Shown here one piece after another: positions 52,022-64,000 of a DNA stretch of 64,000 bases. Under the pieces are notes generated by a model, which made no database searches, had not been told where the DNA came from, and saw nothing but the letters and a program-made list of their open reading frames with translations. The stretch spans positions 108,002,027 to 108,066,026 of the forward strand of contig OZ024902.1 in the NCBI GenBank assembly GCA_964017125.1, read 5' to 3'. The position numbers were made by a program, and so were the translations under genes. The number at the start of each line of letters is the position of its first letter. Position 1 is the stretch's first letter. This stretch comes from Flabesymbios commensalis. Its lineage: Eukaryota > Annelida > Polychaeta > Terebellida > Flabelligeridae.

Positions 52022-52760
52022 TATCGCATATTGCAGTAGAATAAGTAGTTGTTGCTCCACATACGCTCAAGCATGATGATTTTTTATTATAAAATAATCA
52101 ATATGAACAACAAAACAAACATGGTGAAAGGAAATGACTTGATAAATAAAATGTAATTATTGGACATATCCATATCTCGTCTATATTTTTTGAACCCAGA
52201 TGTGTGTATGCTTGCTTAAAAATAAGTATTATTTATATTTATAAATGTCATATATTTTTTTAATGGAAGAATATTGAATATTTCATGAAAATATGTGTAT
52301 TTAGCGTGGGCTGAATTTTTGTGTATATTTTTTTACCCACTTGTTTTACATAACATTCTATATTTGGTGACCTTCCCCTTCAAATTAGCAAAACACAACA
52401 TGGCTGCCAAAATGTAAAGAAACCCCCGTATTTTCTATGTTTTTTCGCACATGAAAGCACAATTGATGGTTTCTGCAAGAGTTGTATTTAGATCTTTTTT
52501 TCTGTAGTCTTTGGAAAGAAATAGCCTTTTTTTGACCTTTAAATACAATATTTAAGTCGTTTTTTTAATATATTTACTGTGACTATAAAATGCCGCTAAA
52601 AATGAAGACGATAATACGATTTATTTGTGGTAACTTAGTGGACCAGAAATGAACGTTACTGGCGAGTAAATTTAAATGGAAAAATCTAAAATTGGCCGCG
52701 AAATTCACCTTCATATGAATAAGAAACAAAATGACTATCAAAAAGTAAATTAAACATTTT
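52022..52760 (+). mobile_element. Foldback element D, copy 3 (left half)
   Basis: ATATTGCAGTAGAATAAGTA, CTCCACATACGCTCAAGCAT, AAACAAACATGGTGAAAGGA, CCATATCTCGTCTATATTTT, GAACCCAGATGTGTGTATGC, TTATAAATGTCATAT, CTTCAAATTAGCAAAACACA. This follows the left arm and inner part of copies 1 and 2. The inverted partner arm is absent. Confidence 0.7.
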
Positions 52761-52789
52761 TTTTCTGGCTCGTGATTGCTCAATTTTTA

Positions 52790-53480
52790 GGCCTCAGTCA
52801 AAATTTTGGCGGATGCATATTGTCGTCATCAGGCGCGTCTGTCCGTCTGTCGGCCACTCCTAGCACTATGACTTGTTTCGCGTAACTGAAATGCACATTA
52901 AACTTCACATACAGGTTAACCATGACTAAAGCTTGACTCGAAATTGGGCAAGATTCGGACAGAAACTAGGTCATGACGGCCAATTATCGGTGATTATTTT
53001 TGTAATATGTGTAATATCTAGAAAACCGGACCTGATACCTAGACCATTACAATTGAACAAAATGTGCAGTTTCAGGTAGGGATATACCATAAAAAATTTC
53101 AAATTGATCAAATTCAAAATGGCCGACCTGCGGCCACTTCTGATGGGCAAATTTTCTCGTTAACGCGATACACTCAACATATTTTTATGTATCGCTCTAA
53201 AATTTATACCACATATCCATTTCACTAATAGCTCGGATGAGTTCGAAATTGGGCATAATTCGGACAGAAACTAGGTCATGGCGGCCAAAATGGCTTATTA
53301 TCGGCCATTATTTTTTTAATATGCGTAATATCTGGAAAATCGGACCAGATAGCTAGACCATTTCCATTGAACAAAATGTCAGTTTTATTTAGGGATATAC
53401 CATGAAAAAATTATCTTGATCAAATTTAAAATGGCCGACCTGCGGCCTCTTTTGACTTGAATATGTTTAATAGCTGGAAA
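52790..53480 (+). repeat. Repeat F: tandem units with AATATCTGGAAAACCG
   Basis: Two to three diverged units: GAAATTGGGCAAGATTCGGA, CAGAAACTAGGTCATGACGG, TAATATCTAGAAAACCGGAC, AGACCATTAC, TTTCAGGTAGGGATATACCA, AAAATGGCCGACCTGCGGCC. The same text recurs at 62520-63130. Confidence 0.7.
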
Positions 53481-54118
53481 ATCGTGCCAGATCACTATAC
53501 CATTGTTTATTGTTTATTTGACTTCCAGTTAAAAAAACATGCAAAAATAGTACATTATCATTATTAATAATTGGGTATTTTTTTGAACATGTTATTGACT
53601 TTGGTTGATGGGAACAGGTCGAGACGACCTCTACAATACCTGTCAACCATTTTAGTGAATTAAAATTATATAATAAAATAATATGACAGTATAATATAAA
53701 ACCAACTGTTCACTTGCTATAGGTGTTCACATACTTATCATGTAAGGCAGCATCATATCCAGTGTTTAAAATAGCAATGTTTTTGTGTACATGCTATTTA
53801 AAAATGTACATAGTATAGATTTTAAATTTTGCAATATGTACACATAAAATAAAATAACCGACGATTGTCTGTCATCTGTTTCCCGCACCAAAACCAGAGA
53901 TCAAATAGCTGCACTGTGCTCTACACCGTGTAGCAAAAAAGGACACTCTGGAAAGTGTAAAAAAAACTAATTAAAACCTCTAAATGCTTTAGCTGTTTAT
54001 TATATAAAAGGACATACAACCAGGGTATGTGTAAAGGAAAAATAATAAAAACTTAATTTTAACATAGGCCTACATACATCCCTAAATAAAAGTAATACTA
54101 TAAACCTAGAATGCATCT
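53481..54118. other. No gene recognised
   Basis: AT-rich DNA; no supported feature. Confidence 0.45.
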
Positions 54119-57100
54119 ATAGTCCAGTGGATTTTGACTAAAGCGTGTTTCGCGGTATGGACGATGTTTTATGATTGATTCTGATACTATGGTCCTGAGC
54201 AGAAATCAGCCGGGTGCCACTTTGGCACCCTTGGGCGGAATTTTTTAAGGGCAAAAACAAAATGGACGCCAGATATTTCAAGGTCAAATATGTTTTTTTC
54301 CAACAAATGAGGCCAGGAACAAGTGTAATACGTCATTTTCATGTGATTTTGACTGGGCAACCCATTTCTTGTATTATTTTTATGATATAAGGTCATCTTC
54401 AAGGTCAAAACGTCAATTTCAAGGTCAAATAAGCCAAAATACCCTTTTTAACAAATAAAGCTAGGAACATGTGTAATACCTCTTTTTCGTTGGATTTTGT
54501 CAGAAAAATCTATTTATGCTATTATTTTGGTGATCCAAGGTCATCTTCAAGGCCGAAAGGGCATTGTCAAGGTCAAAAACAAAATGGCCGCCAGATATCT
54601 CAAGGTCAACTATGATTGTTCAACAAATGAAGCCAGGAACAAGTGTAATACCTCATTTTCGTGTGATTTTGACTGGGCAATCCATTTCTTATATTATTTT
54701 CATAATTCAAGGTCATTTTCGAGTTCAAAAAGTCAATTTCAAGGTGAAATAAGCAAAATTAACATTTTTAACAAATCAAGCTAGAAACATTTTTTTTATA
54801 GGAACTTTTTTTTATGTGATTTTGTCTGGAAAATCCATTTATGGTATTATTTTGTTGATCCAATGTCATTTTCAAGGTTGAAAGGTCATTTCCAAGGTCA
54901 AAATGTAAGAATATGATATTTTCGAAACAAAATAGGAAGAAGTGTAATACATCTTTTTGAAGTGATTTTTGACTGAATAATCTATTCTTGATACTATTTT
55001 GATGATAAAAGGTCATCCTTAAGGTCAAAATAAAAGGAGAATATGATTTTCAACAAATACAGCTAGAACTTTTTTTTCGTGGGATTTCGAGCCCAAAATG
55101 TATTTTTCTTATTACTTTGGTGATTTAAAGTCATCCTCAAGGTCAAATATATGTTTTAGCCTATAAGCTAGAAATATACGTATACTACCTTGTGTTGGTT
55201 TTTATTTTGACTGGATAATCTAATTCTGTTGAGTTTAAATAATCAAACATGCTCAAGGTGAAGACATCGGCTCGAAGGCATTGAATGACAATTAACAGAG
55301 ATGTGTTAAAGAGTGATGGAAAAGTTCTAACGGTCGATGAGGAGGTATTAAAGGGCAATGAGAAGGCGATAAAGGACAATGAAAAGGCATTAAAGGGCAA
55401 TGAGGAGGCATAATGAAGAGAAATGAGGAGGCGTTAATGGGCCACAAGAGGCGTTACAGAGCAACCGAGGGCCTTATAAGGTGAGAGAGAGGCATTATGG
55501 GGCTATGGAGAGGCGCTAAAGAGAGACAATATTGCGTCTTCGTAGCTTTTAGTTTAATGTCTCTTCTTTGCTATTGAAGGCCTTTCTTTTGCCCTTTAAC
55601 GCCTCTTCTTCGCCCTGAACGTCCTTTTAGTTTAAGGCCACTTTATTGCAATTGGAGGCCTTTCTGTCGCCCTTTAATGCCTCTTCTTCACACTGAACGC
55701 TTCTCCATTGCTCTTTAATTTAACTCTCCGTCACATTTTAACGCTTTACCATCAATCTTTAATGCCTCCCCATGGTCATTTGACGCCTCCCCATCGCCAT
55801 TTATCGTCTCTCATTGCCCTTCAATGCTTTTGGGTCTACCTTTATATTTTTTCTTTGTCCTTTAACGCCTTCCGTCACCCTTTAACGATTCTTTGGTGAA
55901 ATTTAACGCCTCCTCATCGCCCTTTACTGGCTTCCCGTCGCCATTTATTGCCTTTCAATCACCATTTACCGCCTCTTCATTGCCCTTTAACCCTTTAGCA
56001 TCACCATTTAACGCATCTGCAACACCTTTTTAACGCCTCTCCATCAACCTTTTAGTGCATCTCCATCAACCTTCAACACTTTTTCTTGGCCCTTTAACGC
56101 CTTTCCGTCACTCTTTGACGTCTCTCGGTCATAATTTAATTTTTCTCAGTTGCCCTTTAGCGATTCCCCGTCATCTTTAACACCTTCTTATCGCCCTAAA
56201 ACACATATCCATCACCCTTTAGCACCACCCCATCACCTGTCATTTAATGCTTCCTCGTCACCCTCTAACGCCGTTTAATAGCCCTTTCATGCCACCCACC
56301 AACACATCCCGTCACCCTTAGCGCCTCTTCGTTGTCCTTCAACGCCTCCTCATTGTCCATTAACGCCTTCCCATCGCCATTTAACGCATCTGCAGCGCCT
56401 GTTAGCGTCTCTCAATCACCCTTTAATGCATCTCCATCAATCTTTACTACTTATCCGTTGCCCTTTGACGTCTCAGTCACCATTTAACGCTTCTCTGTTG
56501 CCCTTTAGCAATGCTCCGTTGTTTTTAACACTTTCTACTCACCCTCACACGCTTATCCAGCACACTTCAACTCCTCCCCATTGCCCTTCAGCGCTTTTCC
56601 ATAGTCATTTAACGTTTCATGGTCGCCCTTTAACGACTCCTCATCACCCTTTAGCGCCTTCCCATCGCCATTTAACACTTTCCCATCACCATTTAATGCC
56701 TCACCATCGCCCTTTAACACATTCGCATCGCCATTAACGTATCTGCAGCGCCTATTAGCGCCTCTCCAGCAAACTTTATTGCATGTACATCACTTTTAAC
56801 ACTTTTTTGGCCTTTAACGCCTTTCCATCGCTCTTTGACGTCTCTCCGTCACTATTTAATGCTTCTCCATTGCCCTTTAACGATTCTCTGTCTTTTTTAG
56901 TGCCTTCCCATTGCACTTAGACACCTATCCATCAACCATTAGCACCGCTCTATCACCCGTTAACGTACTTCCTTGTCACCGTTCTATAGCCCTTTCATGC
57001 CATCCCGCCACCTTTTAACCCTTCTTACTCGCTCTTTAGCGCCTCTGGGGCGCCTTTTAGCAACTCTTCGACATCCTTTAATGTCTCCCCATTGTCCTTT

Positions 57101-58497
57101 ATTGCCTCTCTGTCACCTTTTACTGCCTCTCCATTCATCTTTTATGCTTTTTCGTCGCTATTTGGCGCCTCTCCGTGACCCTTTGATGCCTTCTAGTTGT
57201 CTGATCATTTCACTCTGATGATGTTTATTTATTAAAACCCTACTAGAATTAGATTATCCAGTTAAAGATACACCAAGACAATTTATTATGTGTGCTCCAA
57301 TATGTAGAGTACTACGTTAAAATAATATTTGACCTTAATATTTACATTTGACCTAGAGCATCACCTCAAACAACCAAAATCATACCAGAAAGATATTTTC
57401 CTAGCTTTATTTGTTGAAAATCATATTTTCGCTTACCTGACCTTGAAATTGACACACTGACCTTGAAAATGACCTTTAATCATAAAAATAGTAGCAGAAA
57501 TGGATTATTTGTCAAAATTACACTAAACAGACATACAACACTTTTTGCTTTTTTGAATTTTGATGACATTAAATTGAAATTGACCTTTAAGATAACCTTT
57601 AATCACTCAAATAATACTATAATTGGATTTGTCAGTTAAATTCCATAAAAAGAGATATTACACACATTCCTATGTTTATTTGTTAAAAATGATATTTTCC
57701 CTTACTTCACCTTGAAATTGACCCCTTTGACCTTGAAGATGACCTCGAATAATCAAAATAATATCAGATATGGAATGCCCAGTCAAAATTGCATGACAAA
57801 AGAGGTATTACACATGTTCCTAGCTTTATTTGTTAAAAATGGTAATTTTGCTTAATTGACCTTGATATTTGACCTTTTGACCTTGAAGATGACCTTGAAT
57901 CATGCAAATAATACAAGAAATGAATTGCCCGGTCAAAATCACATGAAAATGAGGTATTACATTTGTTCCTAGCTTCATTTGTTGAAAAATCATATTTGAC
58001 CTTGAAATATCTGGCAACCATTTTGTTTTTGACCTTGGAAAGGACTTTCGACCTTGAAGCTAACATTGGATCAACAAAATAATACCATACATTTATTTTC
58101 AGATAAAATCCCATGTAAAAGAGGTATAACACATGTTCCTATCTTTTTTTGTTAAAAATAGTATTTTTGTTTTTTTGACCTTGAAATTGTCTTTTTGACC
58201 TTGAAGATGACCTTGAGTCATCAAAATAATACAAGAAATGGATTGCCCAGTCAAAATCTCATGAAAATGAGGTATTACACTTGTTCCTGGCTTCATTTGT
58301 TGAAAAATCATATTTGACCTTGAAATATTTGGCGGCCATTTTGTTTTTGCCCTTAAAAAATTCCGCCCAAGGGTGCCAAAGAGGCACCCGGATGATTCCT
58401 GCTCAGGACATCCCTGATAACCAGAATCAATCATAAAACATCGTCCATACCGCGAAACACGCTTGAGTAAAAAAATGTCATTTGACAACTGGACTAC
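54119..58497. mobile_element. Giant foldback element B with satellite core (4.4 kb)
   Basis: The outer ends mirror each other: AGTCCAGT … AAGCGTGTTTCGCGGTATGG … GGGTGCCACTTTGGCACCCT … AAACAAAATGG on the left (54119-54270), with the exact inverse on the right (58320-58497). The inner arms (to about 55255, and from about 57210) are tandem units of about 155-180 bp full of TCAAGGTCA, AAAGCTAGGAACATGTGTAA and TTTGACTGGGCAATCC. The core is the AAAGGGCAATGAGGAGGC satellite, forward from about 55262 to 55520 and reverse from about 55570 to 57200 (CCCTTTAACGCCTCCCCATC). No transposase. This is the complete version of the family whose reduced copy lies at 3150-5795. Confidence 0.85.
55262..57205. repeat. 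Satellite core of element B
   Basis: About 1.9 kb of degenerate units of 20-24 bp with the consensus CCCTTTAACGCCTCTCCATCG. The strand switches near 55525. Units vary mostly in the second half (CATCG, CGTCA, TATCG) while CCTTTAACG is kept. Open frames in it are artefacts. Confidence 0.85.
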
Positions 58498-58544
58498 TAC
58501 TGACGTCAGCTCATATAGCCGTAACGCAGCCGAAATATGCTGAA

Positions 58545-61500
58545 TAGTACCACATATCGTCGGCGTAGAATCAAAAGTGCGTATCTCCAAAATGCTAATT
58601 TTTCAGGAGAAGCAAAAAACTTCAGCATATTTGCAATTTTAATGTTTTCTCTGTAAAATGTCACACGAACCTGACCAATACTATTTAAATTATCATGTTA
58701 ACTATTTTTAAAATAGAAATTGATTTTTCGCGCTGTAAGGACGAAAAATTGGAGATAGGCAATTTGTGCATGACGACATTGACACTGATTGATGGAGATA
58801 TGCAATAATACCAACCAAGCAGTACCATTGAAAAACGTTAGAATTACGATATTTTTGGAAACCTTATGATTGAGAAACACAATAAAAACACAATCTAAAC
58901 AAATTATTTAGTGTGTGTCGGAAGGACCAGCTCCATATAACGCAAGGGTGTACACAGGGGGGGGGGGGGTAGTGTGCTCTTGAGTCGCATAACAACAATT
59001 TTGATGGCCTGCTAAATCTGAATTGGGTACGAAAATCGTTAAAATTCAGGAGAAAAGCCTTTATATTTCACATTTTCCCGGGTAGGGGGGCATGCCCTCG
59101 GAACCGCATTCCACCTAGCGTCTGGCACAAAAGGTTCTATAAGCCCCAAACCCCCATTAACATGATCAAGTCATGTTCCTCGTATATTGTCAGAGCAAGA
59201 AGAAGCGCTAAGTAGGAAAAGCCTGACCAAAAGATTTTAGAAAAAAAGACTTACTGTTATTAGAAGAACATTTCTTGATGGATGGGGCTGAGACTGAAAA
59301 TGGACTTAAACCATTGTTTTTTTCTGCGAGTCACTTCAAGGTCACAATGATCATGTAGATAGACATGTAGTACATGCACCTAGTTCCGTACTTCTAATAC
59401 TAGTTACGTTTTAAGAATTAAAAAAACAATGATATTTTTATCATGTTTATTCAGTCAATTCGAAGTATGTATCTATTGCAGAGTCTACTTTATTGAAGAA
59501 AATTAATACCAACCAAATTGTCCTGCGCTACATGACACAGTCATGCATGAACACATGAATACGAGTTTGTACTCGTCAGTTAAAATTGTATTTCTTCCCA
59601 TAGACGGAGTCAAAACTTTAAACTCTAAAAAACGATCGTTGAATGCATAAACATCCCGAGGCAAAAAAGATTTTAACTGCTTGAAATCATCATATAATTT
59701 TTTTCTTTTATTTTATGACACAGTCGGAATCGGCAAGTCAAAATTTATACTCTAAACAACGATCTCAGCGTATAACACACAAGAGCTACAAATCTTCAAC
59801 AATAACTATATTTCATGCTTTTCGTTTACTGTACAAGCAACAGTACAGATGCTAAGGCGATGTGGAGTTCAGATTGTAATAAAAGCAGCAAATTTCACAC
59901 ACGTGTACATTTTGATGTCTTGAATGAGATAAGAGGAACACTCCAATCAATTTTGACCCGTAAAATGGCCTAATTCGCATGTTTCAAAATGGCCGCGAAA
60001 TCAAATTGAATCGGGTTTGTTTAAGAAATCTAGATTTGTTCTCTGCATTTTATGATTCAATTTGCTTTTATGTTTTCTATAACTGTGTCTCAGTATGTTT
60101 GGATATATTTCTGATGCTTATTTAACCCGAAAACTGCCCGAATTAGCATAGCGGAATTATCATACTCAAATATGTCATTAAAGTTATAATTTTAATTTGT
60201 ACAGTTTATTTGACTGTAGACACCACTTAATTGAAGCTAAAATATCATGTAAGTAGTCAAATATCTGCCAATTTGGATAACGAAATTCAAAATGGCCGCC
60301 AACATGATCATATTACAAAAGTTAGGTCAAACTAATCTTCATGATAATAGTTTTTATTCATGATAATAGTTTATTGGACTGTATACACTACTATGTAATA
60401 ATTCAAACATCCGCGATATTTTTGTTATAATTATGTAAAGCGTTCTTCATTTTCTGACACGAACACATCAAGGTACATTTTTTTATATAAGATGCCCGCA
60501 CAAAGCGCTCGTCAACTGTGTGTGGGATTGCATTTAAGTTTGCAATGAGAGTTCTTAAGAAACTTTAACAATATGAATAACACAAATGTATTGCAAATAA
60601 ACTAGGTTTGCACTTTTTTACTTAAAATTGTTGGTGTAAATAACATTTTACACCATCATCAGTTTTGTTAATTAACATAGTGTAGGTCTAGATCGTTTAT
60701 TTTCTTTTATAAGCAATATATTATATTATACCTTATTGTCTAGCTGAGATGCGGATTGCGGGGATAATGAACATACTGCGTTTGAAACTTATGATACTTA
60801 TTATTAATCCATCTCAAATTCCAGTTATGTCAGCCTTTGGATTGGTAAAAAAGCCTCAGAGAGTCGGGGAGAGCCAATTTATTATAAAATATATTTGAAG
60901 CTTTAACTACTGTAATACTTTTGAAACCACCAGACAGGTACAGCTAAAGTTTTATGTAGAATACATATAGGAGAGATAACACATCATATAAGAGATAACA
61001 AACATCAATGTGCATATCACAAGCTTGTAGCAGGCAGGTCGGTCCAGGTGTTGTATTCTACCCCCGACCAATCGAAGAGTGGTTCGGCCTGTCACATGAC
61101 GCGATCGGCTAATCACCGCCGTCATCCAGTTGTTATTTAAAGTAGGGGGTAGAATAAGAGACTTCAGGGGGAATTGTGTCACCACAGCATCACCGTACAT
61201 GTAGCTGGCTATTTAAAGCTATCTGGAATTTTCGCACTTTTTGTAGGCCTTACTAAAGGCGAAATTGGTGGCCCACTATTGTGTATGTTTTTGTTGAAAA
61301 TTCTAAAAATCGGGGACCCGTTACTTTGTAAGTGAAGCCTCAATTGCCTGTTAGCGGTTATAAACTTGAATATTTAGATATGGTATAAAGATGATAAGAT
61401 ATTATTGACGAAGATACAAAATATGCCAAAATTGACAATTTTCGTGAAATCACAAGATGTAATCACAATATCTTCATTCCACTTTGCTCATGGCAGCCAT

Positions 61501-62475
61501 TTTGAAAATATGCAGATTAGGATAATTTACGTGTATGGTTACATACGTTTTATCTTCAACGAAGCAAATCATTCGCACATGCTGTTTGAGGCCATTTTGA
61601 ACTCTGCTATTCTAATTTGAGTGGTTTTGGGGTTGTAGAATAATCATAAATATATCTTAATATTATACTAAGATTCAGTTGGACGAGTCATGGAAGTAGC
61701 CTGAATAAAATCACAAAATACGGAGAACAAATCGAGATTTGATGTGAACAAAAAAAAACATTTTAGTTTTACTTTGCAGCCATTTTAAAATATGCAAATT
61801 AAGACATTTTACCGGTCAAAATCGGGTGGGGGTGTTCCTCTTCTATGATTTAGGAGATGAAAAGGCACCTGTGTGTGAAATTTGGTGCTTTTATCACATT
61901 CTGAACACCATGGTGGATTTTTGGACCTTAGCACCTGTACTACAAGGGGTATGCAAAACACAACTACAGATGAGGCAATTCATCGTCGAATGCATGACTA
62001 CCATATGTATGACTTAAATCCTGGTAATTTCGTGTTTTATAAATGAGTACAATGTTTATCCATTGAATCAGAATGAAAATAATGGTCATTATAATTTTGT
62101 GATGCCATTTTACTACAAACTCGCGTGAATCCTTACACATCATAGGCACTTTTGATTATTCATATTTTACTGTCTATGTCCACATTCCACACATAAATGG
62201 ACATACGCAATTATGACTCTTCGTAAATGACAGATTCGAATTTTTGATTCTTCAGATCCTGTACATAGGCATTTTTGAATCTCTGCGAATTGAGCAGTTG
62301 GAGATACGCATTTATGAAAAACGGCCACAGACACGTAGCAACGTTGCCAAGGCAACCAATATTTTCTCTCAAGGTGCCCCCTCTGGTATATTTTCAAAAA
62401 AATTGAAAAAGTCAAAATTGTCAATTTTGGAGATACGCACTTTTGATTCTAAGCCGACGATATGCAATATTAGAT
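58545..62475. mobile_element. Giant foldback element G (3.9 kb)
   Basis: Outer repeats: CATATCGTCGGCGTAGAATC + AAAAGTGCGTATCTCCAAAA on the left (58553-58600), with the inverse GGAGATACGCACTTTTGATT + CTAAGCCGACGATATGC on the right (62428-62464). Inner arms: 59930-60300 and 61490-61870 mirror each other (GAGGAACACTCC, TTTTGACCCGTAAAATGGCC, AATGGCCGCGAAATC, AGATTTGTTCTCTGCATTTT, GGATATATTTCTGATGC). The centre (60300-61490) is AT-rich without a recognised gene. It starts about 50 bp after element B ends. Confidence 0.72.
61054..61156. repeat. Short palindrome-ended segment in the centre of G
   Basis: TATTCTACCCCC (61054-61065) and GGGGGTAGAATA (61145-61156) form 12-bp perfect inverted ends around a GC-richer 79-bp interior (GACCAATCGAAGAGTGG…). 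It may be a tiny MITE; no target duplication was resolved. Confidence 0.55.
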
Positions 62476-62519
62476 TGGAGGAAAAACAATCCCAAACTCA
62501 AGGAGTAAATCAGTTGAAC

Positions 62520-63130
62520 TATTGAACAAAAGGTGCGGTTTTAGTGAGAGATATGTCCTTAAAAATTCCAACTCGATTAAATTAAAAATGGCCAACATGC
62601 GGCAATTATCGACTTCAAAATGCGTAATATCTGGAAAACCGTACCATGTAGCTAGCCCATTACTATAGAATAAAATGTGTGATTTATGTCCTGAAAATGT
62701 AATGACTGAAAACCTTGCCAGATAGCTAAGCCATTACTATTAAACAAAATGTGCGGTTTCAGGTAGGGATATACCGTGAAAAATATCAACTTGATCAAAA
62801 TGTATCCAAGATGGCTGACCTGCGGTCAATTTTGACTTTGCTATGTTTAATAACTGGAAAATCGTGCCAGATCACTAGACAATTACTATTAAACAAAAGG
62901 TGCGGTTTCAGGGGAGGAGGGGGGGGGTTATGTCCTTAAAAAATTCAACTCGATTGAATTAAAAATGGCCGACTTGCGACAATTATCCACTTCGAAATGC
63001 GTAATATCTGGAAAACCGTACCAGGTAACTGGACCATTACTGATGAACAAAATGTGAAGTTTCTGACAGGGTTATACCCTGAAAATTTTCAACAAAATAA
63101 TATTTTAAATGGCAGACTTACAGTCATTAT
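62520..63130 (+). repeat. Repeat F tandem array, about 4 units
   Basis: GCGTAATATCTGGAAAACCG, TACCAGGTAACTGGACCATT, GAACAAAATGTGCGGTTTCA, GGTAGGGATATACCGTGAAA and AAAATGGCCGACTTGCG recur at intervals of roughly 120-240 bp. The family is shared with 52790-53480. A G-run of 9-10 bases interrupts one unit near 62920. Confidence 0.75.
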
Positions 63131-64000
63131 TAGCCCACCTTTTAATTTTTTTTTAATTAATAAAGTTGGACTATTGCAATTCAGGTCACGGCGTTGGCGT
63201 TAACATTTCCTTGTGGGCACGAAAACCATGAAAACTTGAAAAGTTTTTCATGTATCTTTCTCAAATTTATTCTGCATTTTGCTAGTAGACAGTCTTGGAC
63301 AAGTTCAAAAATTGCGGAATTTTTTTTCAAAATGACTTATTTTTTATTTACGATTTGTAATAACATCTCATTTCATGTTTTGGACATATCAAAGTTTAAA
63401 AAATAGTTGGTGTGGGTGAGTTGTGAGGGGGGGGGGGGTGCACGTAGGATGGTTGTAGCCCATGACCAACTGTATTGTCTGACTGGCTGTTTCAAAAACA
63501 AACAGAGGCGAGTGTGACGGTCCAAGTTAATCACCAGGTGGCTCTCTATGCGCCGCATAAAATAAACAGTGTTCACAATATACCACTTCTATAAATCATC
63601 ATGGAAATAGGTTTGAGATTTTGAAATTGGTGACTGCAATCCACTTTTCTGAGATATGCACTCAACTGTGGTATTTTCTTTCATATTTCAAAATCAATTA
63701 AAAAATGATGACTTGCGCACTCTAATGACCTACATAGCCACTAACTGTAAAAAACAAGCCTAATATGTGGTGCTAAGAATTAAAAGGTCAGTATTTGAGA
63801 AATATAGATATTGGAAATATACATTTGCTGTTGCAAAAGTTCGATAACCCTGACATAAATATTACTGTTCAATTGGCTGAAGAAACGTGTGAAATATTGT
63901 TAAGAACTACCAAGGACACTTTTGGAGTAGGACCGAAATGCTAATAATTATTCGAAATGGTTTGATGGTGAATGTCAAACCCAGTGAAAGGCTTATCATA
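63131..64000. other. No gene recognised
   Basis: AT-rich DNA with a G-run near 63428. No supported coding or repeat feature. Confidence 0.45.

Noticed and set aside
56426-56737. Open frames rich in SPPHRPLT in the satellite core
   Set aside because: Artefact of CCCTTTAACGCC satellite units.
58099-58590. 163-codon minus-strand open frame, the longest in the window
   Set aside because: Lies across the right arm of foldback B. Its text is the arm's tandem repeat, and the equivalent frame is not kept in the other arm units.

Overview
The window looks like AT-rich metazoan nuclear DNA, almost all of it non-coding repeat sequence. The signs are one recognisable gene split by canonical GT-AG introns (one about 10 kb long), decayed non-LTR retrotransposons, tRNA-derived SINEs, palindromic MITEs and long satellite or foldback repeats. 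The species cannot be fixed from the sequence. A marine invertebrate (deuterostome or lophotrochozoan) is my guess, from the gene family and the repeat style. Apart from the gene, nearly every longer open frame is a shadow of repeats.

Layout. 2734-13834 (+): a three-exon gene encoding a 225-residue homologue of the plant 'pathogen-related protein' family (SnoaL/NTF2-like fold). Intron 1 (2950-13023) holds a foldback element with a satellite core (about 3150-5795), a 73-bp-stem MITE (5841-6025), a 1.76-kb element with matching ends and a CTATG direct repeat (6323-8085), an inverted pair of coding-like segments (about 9540-9760 and 11010-11440), an 88-bp micro-palindrome, two SINEs and a tRNA-Glu-like remnant. 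13971-21560: a 3,795-bp tandem duplication starting 137 bp after the stop codon, nearly identical between copies, with a 5-bp GTATC repeat at all three junctions. 22021-22143: a TCAC microsatellite.

22.8-36 kb: foldback D1; a 3.41-kb inverted-repeat element H (28121-31532, ATTGA on both sides) that contains a palindromic ATAAGTCG array and a TTAA-type MITE; a 240-bp pentanucleotide array whose units change block by block (33061-33300); and a split copy of the foldback satellite core. 36.9-38.7 kb: a minus-strand LINE interrupted by a MITE. Removing the MITE and one TTAA rejoins an uninterrupted stretch of the LINE frame. 39-54 kb: tandem repeats, further D-type foldbacks, a decayed PIN-like coding remnant, and two small LINE RT fragments. 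54119-58497 and 58545-62475: two adjacent giant foldback elements (B and G), followed by tandem repeats shared with 52.8-53.5 kb.

The unifying theme is inverted-repeat DNA at every scale, from 46-bp perfect hairpins to 4.4-kb foldbacks. Several foldback families that look unrelated share two short words: a TCAAGGTCA nuclear-receptor extended half-site, and an AAAATGGCCGCC-like word. No rRNA gene, CRISPR array, intact transposase, or capsid- or envelope-bearing element was recognised.
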